NCBI GenBank assembly: GCA_963557065.1
Contig: CAUWCT010000051.1
Coordinates: 1 to 40,568 of the forward strand
Length of the DNA stretch: 40,568 nt
Reading direction: 5' to 3'
DNA from: UMGS1370 sp963557065
Lineage (GTDB): Bacteria > Bacillota > Clostridia > Lachnospirales > Lachnospiraceae
Positions 32,379-40,513 of this stretch are shown in pieces. The first letter of the stretch is position 1; each line of letters starts with the position of its first letter. The position numbers and the translations under genes are program-made. The notes under the pieces were generated by a model, which did no database searches, was not told where the DNA came from, and worked only from the letters and a program-made list of their open reading frames with translations.

Positions 32379-33622
32379 GCAAAGTAATGATTGTCGGCGG
32401 CGGAGCCGCCGGTATGGCGGCTGCAGTTGCGGCTGCAAAAAATGGCCATCAGGTTGAACTCTATGAAAAAAATGAAAAATTAGGAAAAAAGATTTATATT
32501 ACCGGAAAAGGCAGATGTAATGTAACCAATGCCTGTGAAGTAGAGGATTTGCTGAAGGGCGTGGTGAGCAACAGCCGTTTTTTATACAGCAGTTTTTACG
32601 GATTTACCAATCAGGACATGATGGATCTGTTAGAACAGGCGGGATGCCCATTAAAAATCGAACGGGGCGGCAGAGTATTTCCGGTATCAGACAAATCCTC
32701 GGACGTAATCAAAGCCCTGTCCGGCCTTTTACGGGATTTGGAAGTCAAAGTCTGTTTAAACCAGGCGGCAGAAGAACTGATTGTAGAAGAAAATGGACAG
32801 AAAATCTGCAGGGGAATCAGACTTTCCGGACGATCTGGAAAAGAAATTGCAGCAGACGCCGTCATCGTGGCAACAGGGGGCTTATCCTATCCCACCACCG
32901 GCTCAACGGGGGACGGGTACCGGTGGGCGAAGGAGGCAGGCCATACAATAGCAAGCCTTTCCCCGGCTCTGGTACCTTTTGAGACAGCAGAAGAAGAGGC
33001 AAAAACCCTCCAGGGCCTGGCCCTTAAAAACATTGAAGTAACCATAAAAAGCGGGAAAAAGGAATTGTACCGGGATTTTGGGGAAATGCTGTTTACCCAT
33101 TTCGGCGTCAGCGGGCCGGTGTTGTTAAGCGCCAGCAGTTTTTGTGCAAAGGCCATTAAGAAAGGCCCGCTGACTCTTGAGATTGATTTAAAACCGGCTT
33201 TGTCAAAGGAGCAGTTGGATGACCGGATTTTGAGGGACTTTGAGGAGGCAAAAAACAAACAGTTTAAAAATTCTTTAAATCGTCTTCTTCCGGCAAAGCT
33301 GATCCCGGTTGTGATTTCCAGAAGCCAGATTCATCCGGATAAGCAGGTCAATGAAATTACCAGAAAAGAGCGGCAGAGGCTGACAGAAGTGATCAAACAG
33401 TTCACTCTGACCCTGACCGGTCTCAGAGGATATAAAGAAGCTATTATTACCCAGGGCGGCGTTGCGGTCAGAGAGATCAATCCGTCTACAATGGAATCCA
33501 AACTGGTAAAGAATTTGTATTTTGCAGGAGAGGTTTTGGACTTGGACGCAGTGACAGGAGGATTTAACCTTCAGATTGCCTGGTCTACCGGCTGGGCGGC
33601 CGGAATGAACATTCCAAAATAA
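32375..33622 (+). CDS. FAD-dependent oxidoreductase, YhiN/HI0933 family
   Basis: A 415-aa flavoprotein. The N-terminal dinucleotide-binding motif is GGGAAG (8-13), followed by ELYEKNEKLGKKIYITGKGRCNVTN, typical of the family (quoted in parts: KLGKKIYITGKGRCNVTN). The C-terminus GEVLDLDAVTGGFNLQIAWSTG is also a family hallmark. The physiological substrate is unknown; roles in tRNA or cofactor metabolism have been proposed. Its ATG overlaps the stop of the PAP gene, and cmk starts 17 bp downstream. It begins the conserved clostridial cluster YhiN-cmk-ispH-rpsA. Confidence 0.9.
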   Translation: MSKVMIVGGGAAGMAAAVAAAKNGHQVELYEKNEKLGKKIYITGKGRCNVTNACEVEDLLKGVVSNSRFLYSSFYGFTNQDMMDLLEQAGCPLKIERGGRVFPVSDKSSDVIKALSGLLRDLEVKVCLNQAAEELIVEENGQKICRGIRLSGRSGKEIAADAVIVATGGLSYPTTGSTGDGYRWAKEAGHTIASLSPALVPFETAEEEAKTLQGLALKNIEVTIKSGKKELYRDFGEMLFTHFGVSGPVLLSASSFCAKAIKKGPLTLEIDLKPALSKEQLDDRILRDFEEAKNKQFKNSLNRLLPAKLIPVVISRSQIHPDKQVNEITRKERQRLTEVIKQFTLTLTGLRGYKEAIITQGGVAVREINPSTMESKLVKNLYFAGEVLDLDAVTGGFNLQIAWSTGWAAGMNIPK

Positions 33623-33639
33623 AAGGGAGGAAACAAAAG

Positions 33640-34317
33640 ATGTCTTATTTTAATATTGCAGTAGACGGTCCTGCCGGGGCAGGAAAGAGTACCATCGCCA
33701 AAGCAGTGGCAGCCGATCTTGGATTTATTTATGTGGATACAGGGGCGATGTATCGGGCTATGGCGCTTTATTTTCTGCGTCAGGGAATTGACAAAGAAGA
33801 TGAGGCGGCGATTTCTGCGTCCTGCAGTCAGGTGGAGATCACCATCCGTTATGAAAACGGAAGCCAGCAGGTGATTTTAAACGGGGAAAATGTTTCGTCA
33901 GAAATCCGCAGGGAAGAAGTGGGCAATATGGCCTCTGCCACCAGCGTGTACCTGCCGGTCCGGAAAAAACTGGTAGAACTTCAGCAGGATTTGGCTAAAA
34001 CGGCCAATGTCATCATGGATGGCAGGGATATCGGGACCTGCGTGCTGCCGGATGCTCAGGCAAAGGTATATCTGACTGCAAGTTCGGCTGTCAGGGCTAA
34101 AAGACGGTATGATGAATTAAAAGAAAAGGGAATCAGGTGTAATTTAGAAGAAATTGAGCAAGATATTATCGAGAGAGACTATCGGGATATGCACAGAGAA
34201 CATTCTCCTTTAAAGCAAGCAGAGGACGCAGTGCTGGTTGACAGTTCTGAAATGACAGTTGAACAGGTGATTGAGACCATTAAGGACATTGCCCGCAGAA
34301 AGGGGTTGGAAGCCTGA
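33640..34317 (+). CDS. cmk: Cytidylate kinase
   Basis: A 225-aa (d)CMP kinase. The P-loop is DGPAGAGKST (residues 9-18), followed by YVDTGAMYRAMALYF; MDGRDIGTCVLPDA and the RAKRRYDELKEKG lid region are typical. AAGGGAGG lies upstream of ATG 33640. Its stop TGA shares a base with the ATG of ispH (TGATGG), so the genes are coupled. The cmk-ispH-rpsA order is common in clostridia. Confidence 0.96.
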   Translation: MSYFNIAVDGPAGAGKSTIAKAVAADLGFIYVDTGAMYRAMALYFLRQGIDKEDEAAISASCSQVEITIRYENGSQQVILNGENVSSEIRREEVGNMASATSVYLPVRKKLVELQQDLAKTANVIMDGRDIGTCVLPDAQAKVYLTASSAVRAKRRYDELKEKGIRCNLEEIEQDIIERDYRDMHREHSPLKQAEDAVLVDSSEMTVEQVIETIKDIARRKGLEA

Positions 34318-35171
34318 TGGAGGTCATTGTTGCAAAGACGGCAGGCTTCTGCTTTGGAGTAGAGAAGGCTGTGGAAAAGGTATATGAGCAGATTAAAAAG
34401 CAGGACGGCCGCCCCATTTACACATATGGTCCCATTATTCACAACGAGGAAGTGGTAAAGGATCTGGAAAGCAAAGGAGTCAGGGTAATTGAGACAGAAG
34501 AAGAGTTAGGCCGGTTAAAAGAGGGAGTGGTGATTATCCGCTCTCATGGAGTGGGAAAACATATCTATGATCTGCTGGAGAAAAATCAGATAGAAATCAT
34601 AGATGCCACCTGCCCTTTTGTAAAGAAAATTCACCGTATCGTAAAAGAAGAAAATGAAAAAGGCCGCCGGGTAGTGATTATTGGAAATGAAAAACATCCG
34701 GAAGTAGAAGGCATAAAAGGCTGGGCCAATCCGGATACAATTACAGTGGAATCCGAGGAACAGATTGAACAGTTATCCCTTAATCAGAAGGAAAAGCTTA
34801 GTATCGTATCCCAGACGACATTTAATTACAAGAAATTTCAAGATTTAGTTGAAAAATTTTTAAAAAAGGGTTATGATATTAGTGTTTTAAATACGATTTG
34901 CAATGCAACACAGGAAAGGCAGTCGGAAGCGCGCAGGATCGCATCTGAGGTAGACGCCATGATTGTTATCGGCGGGAAGAGCAGTTCCAATACCCAGAAG
35001 CTGTATGAGATCTGCCGCAGGGAGTGTGAGAACACATATTACATCCAGACATTTGACGATTTGGAACCTGAAAGTGTAAGTTCTGTGCGAAGCGTAGGTA
35101 TTACAGCGGGAGCATCTACTCCCAAAAACATTATTAAGGAGGTTCATACTAATGTCAGAATTAAGTTTTGA
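34317..35171 (+). CDS. ispH: 4-hydroxy-3-methylbut-2-enyl diphosphate reductase
   Basis: The last enzyme of the MEP isoprenoid pathway, an iron-sulfur reductase. The three cluster cysteines are C12 (FCFGV), C99 (DATCP) and C195 (NTICNATQ), with H77 in SHGVG and the SSNTQKL segment. The 284-aa length is normal. In many clostridia this protein is fused to ribosomal protein S1 in one polypeptide; here the two are separate but overlap by 20 bp, and AAGGAGG for rpsA lies inside the ispH 3' end. No frameshift signal is seen at the junction. Confidence 0.95.
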   Translation: MEVIVAKTAGFCFGVEKAVEKVYEQIKKQDGRPIYTYGPIIHNEEVVKDLESKGVRVIETEEELGRLKEGVVIIRSHGVGKHIYDLLEKNQIEIIDATCPFVKKIHRIVKEENEKGRRVVIIGNEKHPEVEGIKGWANPDTITVESEEQIEQLSLNQKEKLSIVSQTTFNYKKFQDLVEKFLKKGYDISVLNTICNATQERQSEARRIASEVDAMIVIGGKSSSNTQKLYEICRRECENTYYIQTFDDLEPESVSSVRSVGITAGASTPKNIIKEVHTNVRIKF

Positions 35172-36270
35172 ACAAATGTTAGAAGAATCATTAAAGACAA
35201 TACGTACAGGAGAGGTAGTCACTGGTAAGGTCATCGACGTCAAAGAAGATGAAGTAGTTTTAAATATAGGTTACAAGTCTGATGGCATTATTCCAAGAAA
35301 TGAATATACCAACGAACCAGGCGTAGACTTAACCACTCTTGTTCATGTAGGCGATGAGATGGAAGCAAAAGTCATCAAAGTAAATGACGGTGAGGGTCAG
35401 GTGGCTCTTTCTTATAAGAGACTGGCAGCCGACAGAGGCAACAAGAGACTGGAAGAAGCATTTGAGAGCCAGGAAGTATTAACCGCTAAGGTAACCCAGG
35501 TATTAGACGGCGGTTTAAGCGTAGTAGTAGATGAGGCCAGAGTATTTATTCCTGCAAGTCTGGTATCAGATACTTATGAAAAGGATTTATCCAAGTATGC
35601 AGGCCAGGAGATTGAATTTGTAATCACCGAATTCAATCCTAAGAGAAGAAGAATCATCGGCGACAGAAAGCAGCTCATGGTTGCAAAGAAAGCAGCTATG
35701 CAGAAAGAATTATTTGAGAAGATCCATGTTGGCGATACTGTAGAAGGCACTGTTAAAAATGTAACCGATTTTGGCGCATTCATCGACTTAGGCGGCGCTG
35801 ACGGTCTGCTTCACATCTCTGAGATGAGCTGGGGCAGAGTGGAGAACCCGAAGAAGGTGTTTAAGACTGGCGATCAGGTTCGTGTGCTGATTAAAGACAT
35901 CCAGGGTGAGAAGATTGCCCTCAGCTTAAAGTTCCCGGAGACCAACCCATGGGCCAATGCGGTTGAAAAATATGCTGCAGGCAACGTGGTAACCGGCCGC
36001 GTAGCGCGTATGACTGATTTCGGCGCATTTGTAGAGTTAGAGCCAGGTGTAGACGCCCTGCTTCATGTATCCCAGATTGCGAAAGAGCATATCGAGAAGC
36101 CATCGGATGTATTAAAGATTGGTCAGGAAGTAGAAGCAAAAGTAGTGGACTTCAATGAAGCAGACAGAAAGATCAGCTTGAGCATTAAGGCACTGTCCGC
36201 TCCAGAGCAGAAGGAAGCAGATGCAGATGTAGCAGACGTTGATATTGATGCATACGTTGACGCTGAATAG
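35152..36270 (+). CDS. rpsA: 30S ribosomal protein S1 (four S1 domains)
   Basis: A 372-aa S1 protein with four S1/OB repeats (about 16-85, 103-168, 190-258 and 275-344). The DFGAFIDLGGADGLLHISE and DFGAFVELEPGVDALLHVSQ motifs occur in the last two, with acidic C-terminal tail. It binds mRNA at the ribosome. AAGGAGG (35136-35142) is nine bases before ATG 35152. Four domains is usual for Firmicute S1. A strong terminator follows at 36287. Confidence 0.96.
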   Translation: MSELSFEQMLEESLKTIRTGEVVTGKVIDVKEDEVVLNIGYKSDGIIPRNEYTNEPGVDLTTLVHVGDEMEAKVIKVNDGEGQVALSYKRLAADRGNKRLEEAFESQEVLTAKVTQVLDGGLSVVVDEARVFIPASLVSDTYEKDLSKYAGQEIEFVITEFNPKRRRIIGDRKQLMVAKKAAMQKELFEKIHVGDTVEGTVKNVTDFGAFIDLGGADGLLHISEMSWGRVENPKKVFKTGDQVRVLIKDIQGEKIALSLKFPETNPWANAVEKYAAGNVVTGRVARMTDFGAFVELEPGVDALLHVSQIAKEHIEKPSDVLKIGQEVEAKVVDFNEADRKISLSIKALSAPEQKEADADVADVDIDAYVDAE

Positions 36271-36286
36271 TAAATCAAATAATCCG

Positions 36287-36320
36287 ATCCCCCTTTGCGT
36301 TTGCAGAGGGGGATTTTGTA
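36287..36320 (+). terminator. Rho-independent terminator of the cmk-ispH-rpsA operon
   Basis: ATCCCCCTTTGC (36287-36298), loop GTTT, GCAGAGGGGGAT (36303-36314): 12 bp with a single wobble, followed by TTTGTATC. It separates rpsA from the L,D-transpeptidase gene. Confidence 0.85.
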
Positions 36321-36335
36321 TCTGTAAAAAACGCC

Positions 36336-36347
36336 GCTTTGCAAAGC
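36336..36347. promoter_or_regulatory. Perfect 12-bp palindrome before the L,D-transpeptidase
   Basis: GCTTTGCAAAGC is fully self-complementary. It lies between the rpsA terminator and the next gene, at a position suitable for an operator. No promoter with good boxes could be fixed beside it. Confidence 0.3.
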
Positions 36348-36381
36348 AGTCAACAAACTGCAGTATACAGGGGACATTGAA

Positions 36382-37035
36382 ATGAGAAGAAAAAGAAAGA
36401 AGGGCCCAAAAAGAATCGGCATGAAGATGGGAGCAGGGATTTGGGCAGCGGTTGTTCTGACCGCATGGATGGCAGGTGAGACTTATGCCAAAACCATCTG
36501 CCCGCCGCAGATTTCCATTGCTATGGCAACGCCGTATGATGAAGTGATGATAGAGAAAATCAGCGCAGAACGGGCGCCGGACGAGATTCACATTGTGGTT
36601 TCCATAAAAACAAGGACGCTGTTTTTATGCTATGGTCCGCAGATAATTGACCGATTTATTGCACAGGTAGGGATGAATTCGGAAGAAGGCGAAAAACTGC
36701 AGCAGGGAGACAAGCGGACACCCAGAGGGGAGTATTATGTGTGTCTGAAAAACAGCAATAGTACCTATTACCGGGCTTTAGGGCTTTCCTATCCTAACAT
36801 AAAAGATGCTGACAGGGGATATGAGACAGGACTTATCTCCAGAGAAGAACGGGACAGGATTGCAGAAGCAATTGAAAATGGCGGTATGCCGGACTGGGAT
36901 ACTGCTTTGGGCGGTTATATAGAAATCCATGGAGAAAAGGGCGGGCGCACAGACGGATGCATCGCAGTGGGAAATCCAGTTATGGACTGTTTATGGCCGG
37001 TTATCCATCCAGGGTGCAGGGTGAGAATTTTCTGA
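36382..37035 (+). CDS. L,D-transpeptidase (YkuD/ErfK family), exported
   Basis: A 217-aa peptidoglycan cross-linking enzyme. A basic N-terminus and hydrophobic segment (about 14-37, ending AGETYAK) form a signal peptide or membrane anchor. The YkuD catalytic motif is IHGEKGGRTDGCIAVGN with H183 and nucleophile C193; TPRGEYYVCLK is the conserved entry to the domain. It makes 3-3 cross-links or attaches proteins to the wall. ATG 36382 has AGGGGA upstream. It is transcribed apart from rpsA, judging by the terminator. Confidence 0.9.
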   Translation: MRRKRKKGPKRIGMKMGAGIWAAVVLTAWMAGETYAKTICPPQISIAMATPYDEVMIEKISAERAPDEIHIVVSIKTRTLFLCYGPQIIDRFIAQVGMNSEEGEKLQQGDKRTPRGEYYVCLKNSNSTYYRALGLSYPNIKDADRGYETGLISREERDRIAEAIENGGMPDWDTALGGYIEIHGEKGGRTDGCIAVGNPVMDCLWPVIHPGCRVRIF

Positions 37036-37051
37036 TAACGGCAGATATGTG

Positions 37052-37080
37052 TTGACGAATAATATTATATAGCGTATAAT
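37052..37080 (+). promoter_or_regulatory. Sigma-A promoter of the padR operon
   Basis: TTGACG (37052-37057) and TATAAT (37075-37080), spacer exactly 17 bp. The left operator arm (37063-37081) occupies most of the spacer and the whole -10 box. Confidence 0.85.
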
Positions 37081-37113
37081 ACTACAAGAAACAATATTAT
37101 ACGCTATATAATA
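37063..37113. promoter_or_regulatory. Paired 19-bp operator arms, probable PadR binding sites
   Basis: TATTATATAGCGTATAATA (37063-37081) and its exact reverse complement (37095-37113) are separated by 13 bp; the centres are 32 bp apart, about three helical turns. Each arm is itself a dyad, TATTATA-N5-TATAATA. Placed over the -10 box and start of transcription, they fit a repressor acting on padR and the genes behind it. A stem in mRNA is also possible, but no T-tract follows. Confidence 0.7.
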
Positions 37114-37170
37114 TAAACACTTAAAGAGTATGCAGCATAAGCTGCCGATATCAGAGAGGGGAGCAGACCT

Positions 37171-37491
37171 ATGGTATTTAATACAGGTTCCGCATTGCTG
37201 GATGCCATTGTACTGGCAGTAGTATCCAGGGACGCAGAAGGCACATACGGATATAAAATCACCCAGGACGTCCAGCGGGCCATTGAGATTTCGGAGTCAA
37301 CCCTGTATCCGGTTTTAAGGAGACTCCAAAAGGAAGATTGTCTGGAAACTTACGATTTGGCAATTGATGGAAGGAACCGGCGTTATTACCGGATTACAGA
37401 ACGGGGGAGAGTACAGCTTAATCTTTATCGCGGAGAATGGGCAAACTATTCAGAGAAGATATCCCGAATTTTTGAGGAGGCTTGTATATGA
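37171..37491 (+). CDS. PadR family transcriptional regulator
   Basis: A 106-aa winged-helix repressor (GTYGYKITQDVQRAIEISESTLYPVLRRLQKEDCLETY in parts, ending with the wing NRRYYRITERGR). It is short, the form of PadR without a long C-terminal dimer domain (PadR-s2 type). It is the first gene of a three-gene operon typical of Firmicutes: padR, DUF1700, DUF4097. GAGAGGGGAG precedes ATG 37171. It probably binds the 19-bp arms upstream, by position. Confidence 0.92.
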   Translation: MVFNTGSALLDAIVLAVVSRDAEGTYGYKITQDVQRAIEISESTLYPVLRRLQKEDCLETYDLAIDGRNRRYYRITERGRVQLNLYRGEWANYSEKISRIFEEACI

Positions 37492-38285
37492 ATCGAGAAA
37501 CATTTATGAAAGAGCTGGAATATCTTCTGCAGGATATTTCGGATGACGAAAAGGCAGATGCATTAAGCTATTATGCAGATTATTTAGAGGAAGCAGGGCC
37601 GGAAAACGAAGAAAAGGTACTGCAGGAATTTGGAAGTCCAGAGCGGATTGCGGCTATTATCAGGGCGGATTTAAAGGGAGACTTAGAGTCTGGAGGCGGA
37701 TTTACAGAAAGGGGCTATGAGGACGATCGGTTCCGCCAGCCCAATTATCAGCTTGCCCATAGAGAGCAGGAGGAACATTCCTTTTATAGCAGAACCGCTT
37801 GCGATGAGACTCCTTTAGGAGAGACCGGGCAAAGTGCTGGGGCAGGTGAACCTTCCAAAGAAAAACCTGAGAAAAACAGCAGGCAGGTTCTAAAAATGGT
37901 GGGACTGGCAGCGGCTGTTATGATTGGCATTCTGCTTCTCCCTGTTGTTTTTGGACTGGGACTGGGAGCAGTGGGAATCGTATTTTCGCTCCTTTTTGGG
38001 GCAGCAGTCTTATTGGCGGTATTCGTTTTTACGGCAGCTATCTGGACAGTTGCCTGGCTGATTGCAGGAGTTTTTATACTGATTGCCGGAATTGCAGTAA
38101 TGGCAACTCCTCTTAATTTCCTTAATGGTATCTGGTGCATCGGATTGGGGATCGCATTTTTGGGAATCGGCCTGCTTTCTCTGTCTGTCAGCATATTGTT
38201 TTATGGGAAATTTCTGCCATGGCTGGTGAAGCTGACAACGGATGCGATTGGCCGTTTATTTCGCAAGAAAGGGAAAACAGCATGA
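37488..38285 (+). CDS. DUF1700 (HAAS-type) membrane protein
   Basis: A 265-aa protein. The N-terminal part (about 1-65) is the conserved DUF1700 helical domain (FMKELEYLLQDISDDEKADALSYYADY in parts, EFGSPERIAAII). A polar linker follows, then a very hydrophobic region with about four membrane helices (about 138-250). These proteins usually partner a PadR regulator, probably sensing membrane state. ATG 37488 overlaps the padR stop (ATGA) and GGAGG lies seven bases upstream. It overlaps the DUF4097 gene by four bases. Confidence 0.88.
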   Translation: MNRETFMKELEYLLQDISDDEKADALSYYADYLEEAGPENEEKVLQEFGSPERIAAIIRADLKGDLESGGGFTERGYEDDRFRQPNYQLAHREQEEHSFYSRTACDETPLGETGQSAGAGEPSKEKPEKNSRQVLKMVGLAAAVMIGILLLPVVFGLGLGAVGIVFSLLFGAAVLLAVFVFTAAIWTVAWLIAGVFILIAGIAVMATPLNFLNGIWCIGLGIAFLGIGLLSLSVSILFYGKFLPWLVKLTTDAIGRLFRKKGKTA

Positions 38286-39223
38286 AAAAGTGGATAAAAG
38301 TAATAGCAATTGCAGGAGCGGCAATGTTTGGACTGGGAAGTGTGACAGCTCTGGCTGCCATGGGGTTGGGAGCCATACCCGGCGTAGTCAATTTTTCACA
38401 AAACGGAGTAAGATATATACGTGCAGATGAGATTGAGGATGAGTGGGAGAACTGGGGAGAAGACTGGGAGAACAAATGGGAACACCGACTGGAAGGCAGA
38501 TGTTCTTCCTGGATTTCATCCAGTTCGGATATCTCCAATCAAACCTCAGATCCCATGATTTTACCAGGACAGGCGCAGAACTTTTCTCAGGAAACTGTAC
38601 GGAAAATCGAGGTGGATCTTCTTGGAGGAGAAGCAGAACTTTTTTTAATACCTGACAGCCAGATTCAGGTTGCTGTGGATGAGCAGGCCCAAAAGAGAGG
38701 GGTTTTTGTGCATCAGGAAGAAGGAGAACTGAAAATAGGGCAGCAGAAACAAAAATTTGGCCGTTTTTCCGATGAGTCTTTTGGGAAAATTCAGATAGGG
38801 ATTCCGGAGACGATGGATTTAAATGAATTGGAATGCAGTGTAGATGCTGGCACATGCACCATTGCAGGGATTTATGCCAGAACCATGGACTTGAGTACAG
38901 AAGTAGGAACGATTGAGGTACGGGATTCAAAAGCCGATGAACTGGATGCTGGTGCAGGCGTGGGAAGCGTTTTTTATGAAGGCATTGTAGAACGGAATGT
39001 AGAGGGAGACTGCGGAGTCGGAGAACTGGAATTTCATTTGCAGGGAAGGGAAGAAGATTTTAACTACAGTTTGGAGACTGGCATTGGCTCCATACAGATT
39101 GGGAACTCCCAGTTCGGCGGTTTAGGCGTGGAACAGCAGATTGATAACCGGGGACAGGGCGCAGCCAAACATATGGAACTGGAAGTAGGAACTGGAACCA
39201 TTGCAGTCTCTTTTTATCAATAG
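38282..39223 (+). CDS. DUF4097 family protein (putative adhesin/beta-helix), exported
   Basis: A 313-aa protein. A signal peptide or anchor (MKKWIKVIAIAGAAMFGLG, first 28 residues) precedes an acidic tryptophan-rich segment (EDEWENWGEDWENKWEH) and a repetitive beta-rich domain of short strands (ELECSVDAGTCTIAGIY, EVGTIEVRDSKADELDAGAG), typical of DUF4097. The function is unknown; it is the third member of the PadR module. Its start overlaps the end of the DUF1700 gene (ATGA at 38282). Confidence 0.87.
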   Translation: MKKWIKVIAIAGAAMFGLGSVTALAAMGLGAIPGVVNFSQNGVRYIRADEIEDEWENWGEDWENKWEHRLEGRCSSWISSSSDISNQTSDPMILPGQAQNFSQETVRKIEVDLLGGEAELFLIPDSQIQVAVDEQAQKRGVFVHQEEGELKIGQQKQKFGRFSDESFGKIQIGIPETMDLNELECSVDAGTCTIAGIYARTMDLSTEVGTIEVRDSKADELDAGAGVGSVFYEGIVERNVEGDCGVGELEFHLQGREEDFNYSLETGIGSIQIGNSQFGGLGVEQQIDNRGQGAAKHMELEVGTGTIAVSFYQ

Positions 39224-39294
39224 ACTGGGACTGTATGTATAAAACCGGAAAAAACGGGAATGATTTGGGTGCATAGAAAAAGGAGGCACTCAAT

Positions 39295-39501
39295 ATGGCA
39301 AAGACAAAAAAACAGAAATCGTTTGATCCGGCGGATTTAACTCCGGAAGAAAAGCTGAAGTTTGAAATCGCAGAAGAACTTGGATTGGGAGACAAAGTGA
39401 TTCAGGGAGGCTGGAGAAGTCTGACGGCAAAAGAGAGCGGGCGGATCGGCGGTCTGATTACCAAGAAAAGAAGAGAACAGAAAAAGAATCAGGAAGAATA
39501 G
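39295..39501 (+). CDS. Small acid-soluble spore protein, alpha/beta type
   Basis: A 68-aa protein with the alpha/beta SASP signature: KFEIAEELGLGDKV, then GWRSLTAKESGRIGGLITKK, with a lysine-rich N-terminus. Such proteins coat and protect DNA in spores. It shows that the organism can form spores, or descends from one. AAAGGAGG precedes ATG 39295. I looked for a sigma-G promoter upstream and found none with correct spacing. The gene lies one base before cbiG. Confidence 0.9.
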   Translation: MAKTKKQKSFDPADLTPEEKLKFEIAEELGLGDKVIQGGWRSLTAKESGRIGGLITKKRREQKKNQEE

Positions 39502-39502
39502 C

Positions 39503-40501
39503 ATGAGGATAGGAATCATTAGTTTTACCAAAGCGGGAAAATACATGGCGGATCGGGTTGGAGAAATTTTGTCTGAAGGAGGACATGTCTGCAGCGTAGA
39601 CGGCTGGCATAAGGGCATGTCCTTGTCCCGGTGGATAAAAAAGTGCTGGGCGGAAAAAGAAGCAATTATTTTTATAGGAGCAGCAGGAATTGCAGTGCGG
39701 ACAATTGCACCCTATTTAAAGGATAAATTTACGGATCCGGCAGTCCTTGCCATGGATGAAAAAGGGCAGTTTGCTATTCCTCTGGTATCCGGTCATGTGG
39801 GAGGCGCCAACGAGTTGGCGCTTTTTTTGGAAAAAACAGCAGGGGCAGTTGCGGTGATCACAACGGCTACAGATGTAAATCAGATGTTTGCAGTAGATGT
39901 ATTTGCCAGAAAGCAGAACCTGTATCTGTCTGACAGGAATCTGGCAAAACAGGTATCTGCTGCACTTTTGGCAGGGGAAAAGCCGGGGTGGAAAGCGGAT
40001 TGGGGGAGTTTTCCTGTTCCCAAAGGTTTTTTTGAAATTCCGAAAAAATTTGACAGGGAGGAATCCTTAGGAGTATGGATTACTCTCTCTTCTGAAGAAA
40101 AATCAAATTGGCTGAAACTGATTCCCAAAGCTGTAATCCTTGGAATTGGATGCAGAAGGGGTACAGCCAGCCGGGATTTAAGCCAGGCGGCAGATGAGAT
40201 GCTTGCAGACTGTTGCATTAGTCCTTATGCTGTCCTGGGTGTGGCTACAATCAACATAAAAGAAAAGGAACCGGCAATCTTGGAACTGGTAAATACAAGA
40301 GGGTGGCAACTGTTTTCTTATACGGCAGGACAACTGCAGTCTGCCCAGGGAGAATTTTCAGAGTCTGAATTTGTGCAGAAGACTGTAGGGGTAGGAAATG
40401 TCTGCGAACGGGCAGTAGTATGCTCGGAGGCGCGTCTTACTGTTGGAAAAACCAGATTTCCGGGTATTACCATGGCACTGGGGATTAGAGAAAATCAGTA
40501 A
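39503..40501 (+). CDS. cbiG: Cobalt-precorrin 5A hydrolase CbiG
   Basis: A 332-aa enzyme of the anaerobic cobalamin pathway that opens and removes the lactone fragment of cobalt-precorrin 5A. The N-terminal half (IGIISFTKAGKYMADRV; FIGAAGIAVRTIAPYLKDKFTDPAVLAMDE in parts; PLVSGHVGGANELA) and the C-terminal CbiG domain (ILGIGCRRGTAS, RFPGITMALGIRE) are both present. In most clostridia cbiG sits inside a long cbi operon; here no further cbi gene follows, because the right window end, a probable insertion-sequence end, lies 12 bp after the stop. Confidence 0.93.
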   Translation: MRIGIISFTKAGKYMADRVGEILSEGGHVCSVDGWHKGMSLSRWIKKCWAEKEAIIFIGAAGIAVRTIAPYLKDKFTDPAVLAMDEKGQFAIPLVSGHVGGANELALFLEKTAGAVAVITTATDVNQMFAVDVFARKQNLYLSDRNLAKQVSAALLAGEKPGWKADWGSFPVPKGFFEIPKKFDREESLGVWITLSSEEKSNWLKLIPKAVILGIGCRRGTASRDLSQAADEMLADCCISPYAVLGVATINIKEKEPAILELVNTRGWQLFSYTAGQLQSAQGEFSESEFVQKTVGVGNVCERAVVCSEARLTVGKTRFPGITMALGIRENQ

Positions 40502-40513
40502 CAGTTCAGAGAA

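Noticed and set aside
35152..35171. Programmed frameshift joining IspH and S1
   Set aside because: rpsA has its own strong ribosome binding site at the right distance, and no slippery sequence lies in the overlap.
39224..39294. Sigma-G promoter before the spore protein gene
   Set aside because: Partial -35-like (GTATG, GAATG) and -10-like (CATAGAA) boxes occur, but the spacing is wrong (34 or 9 bp).
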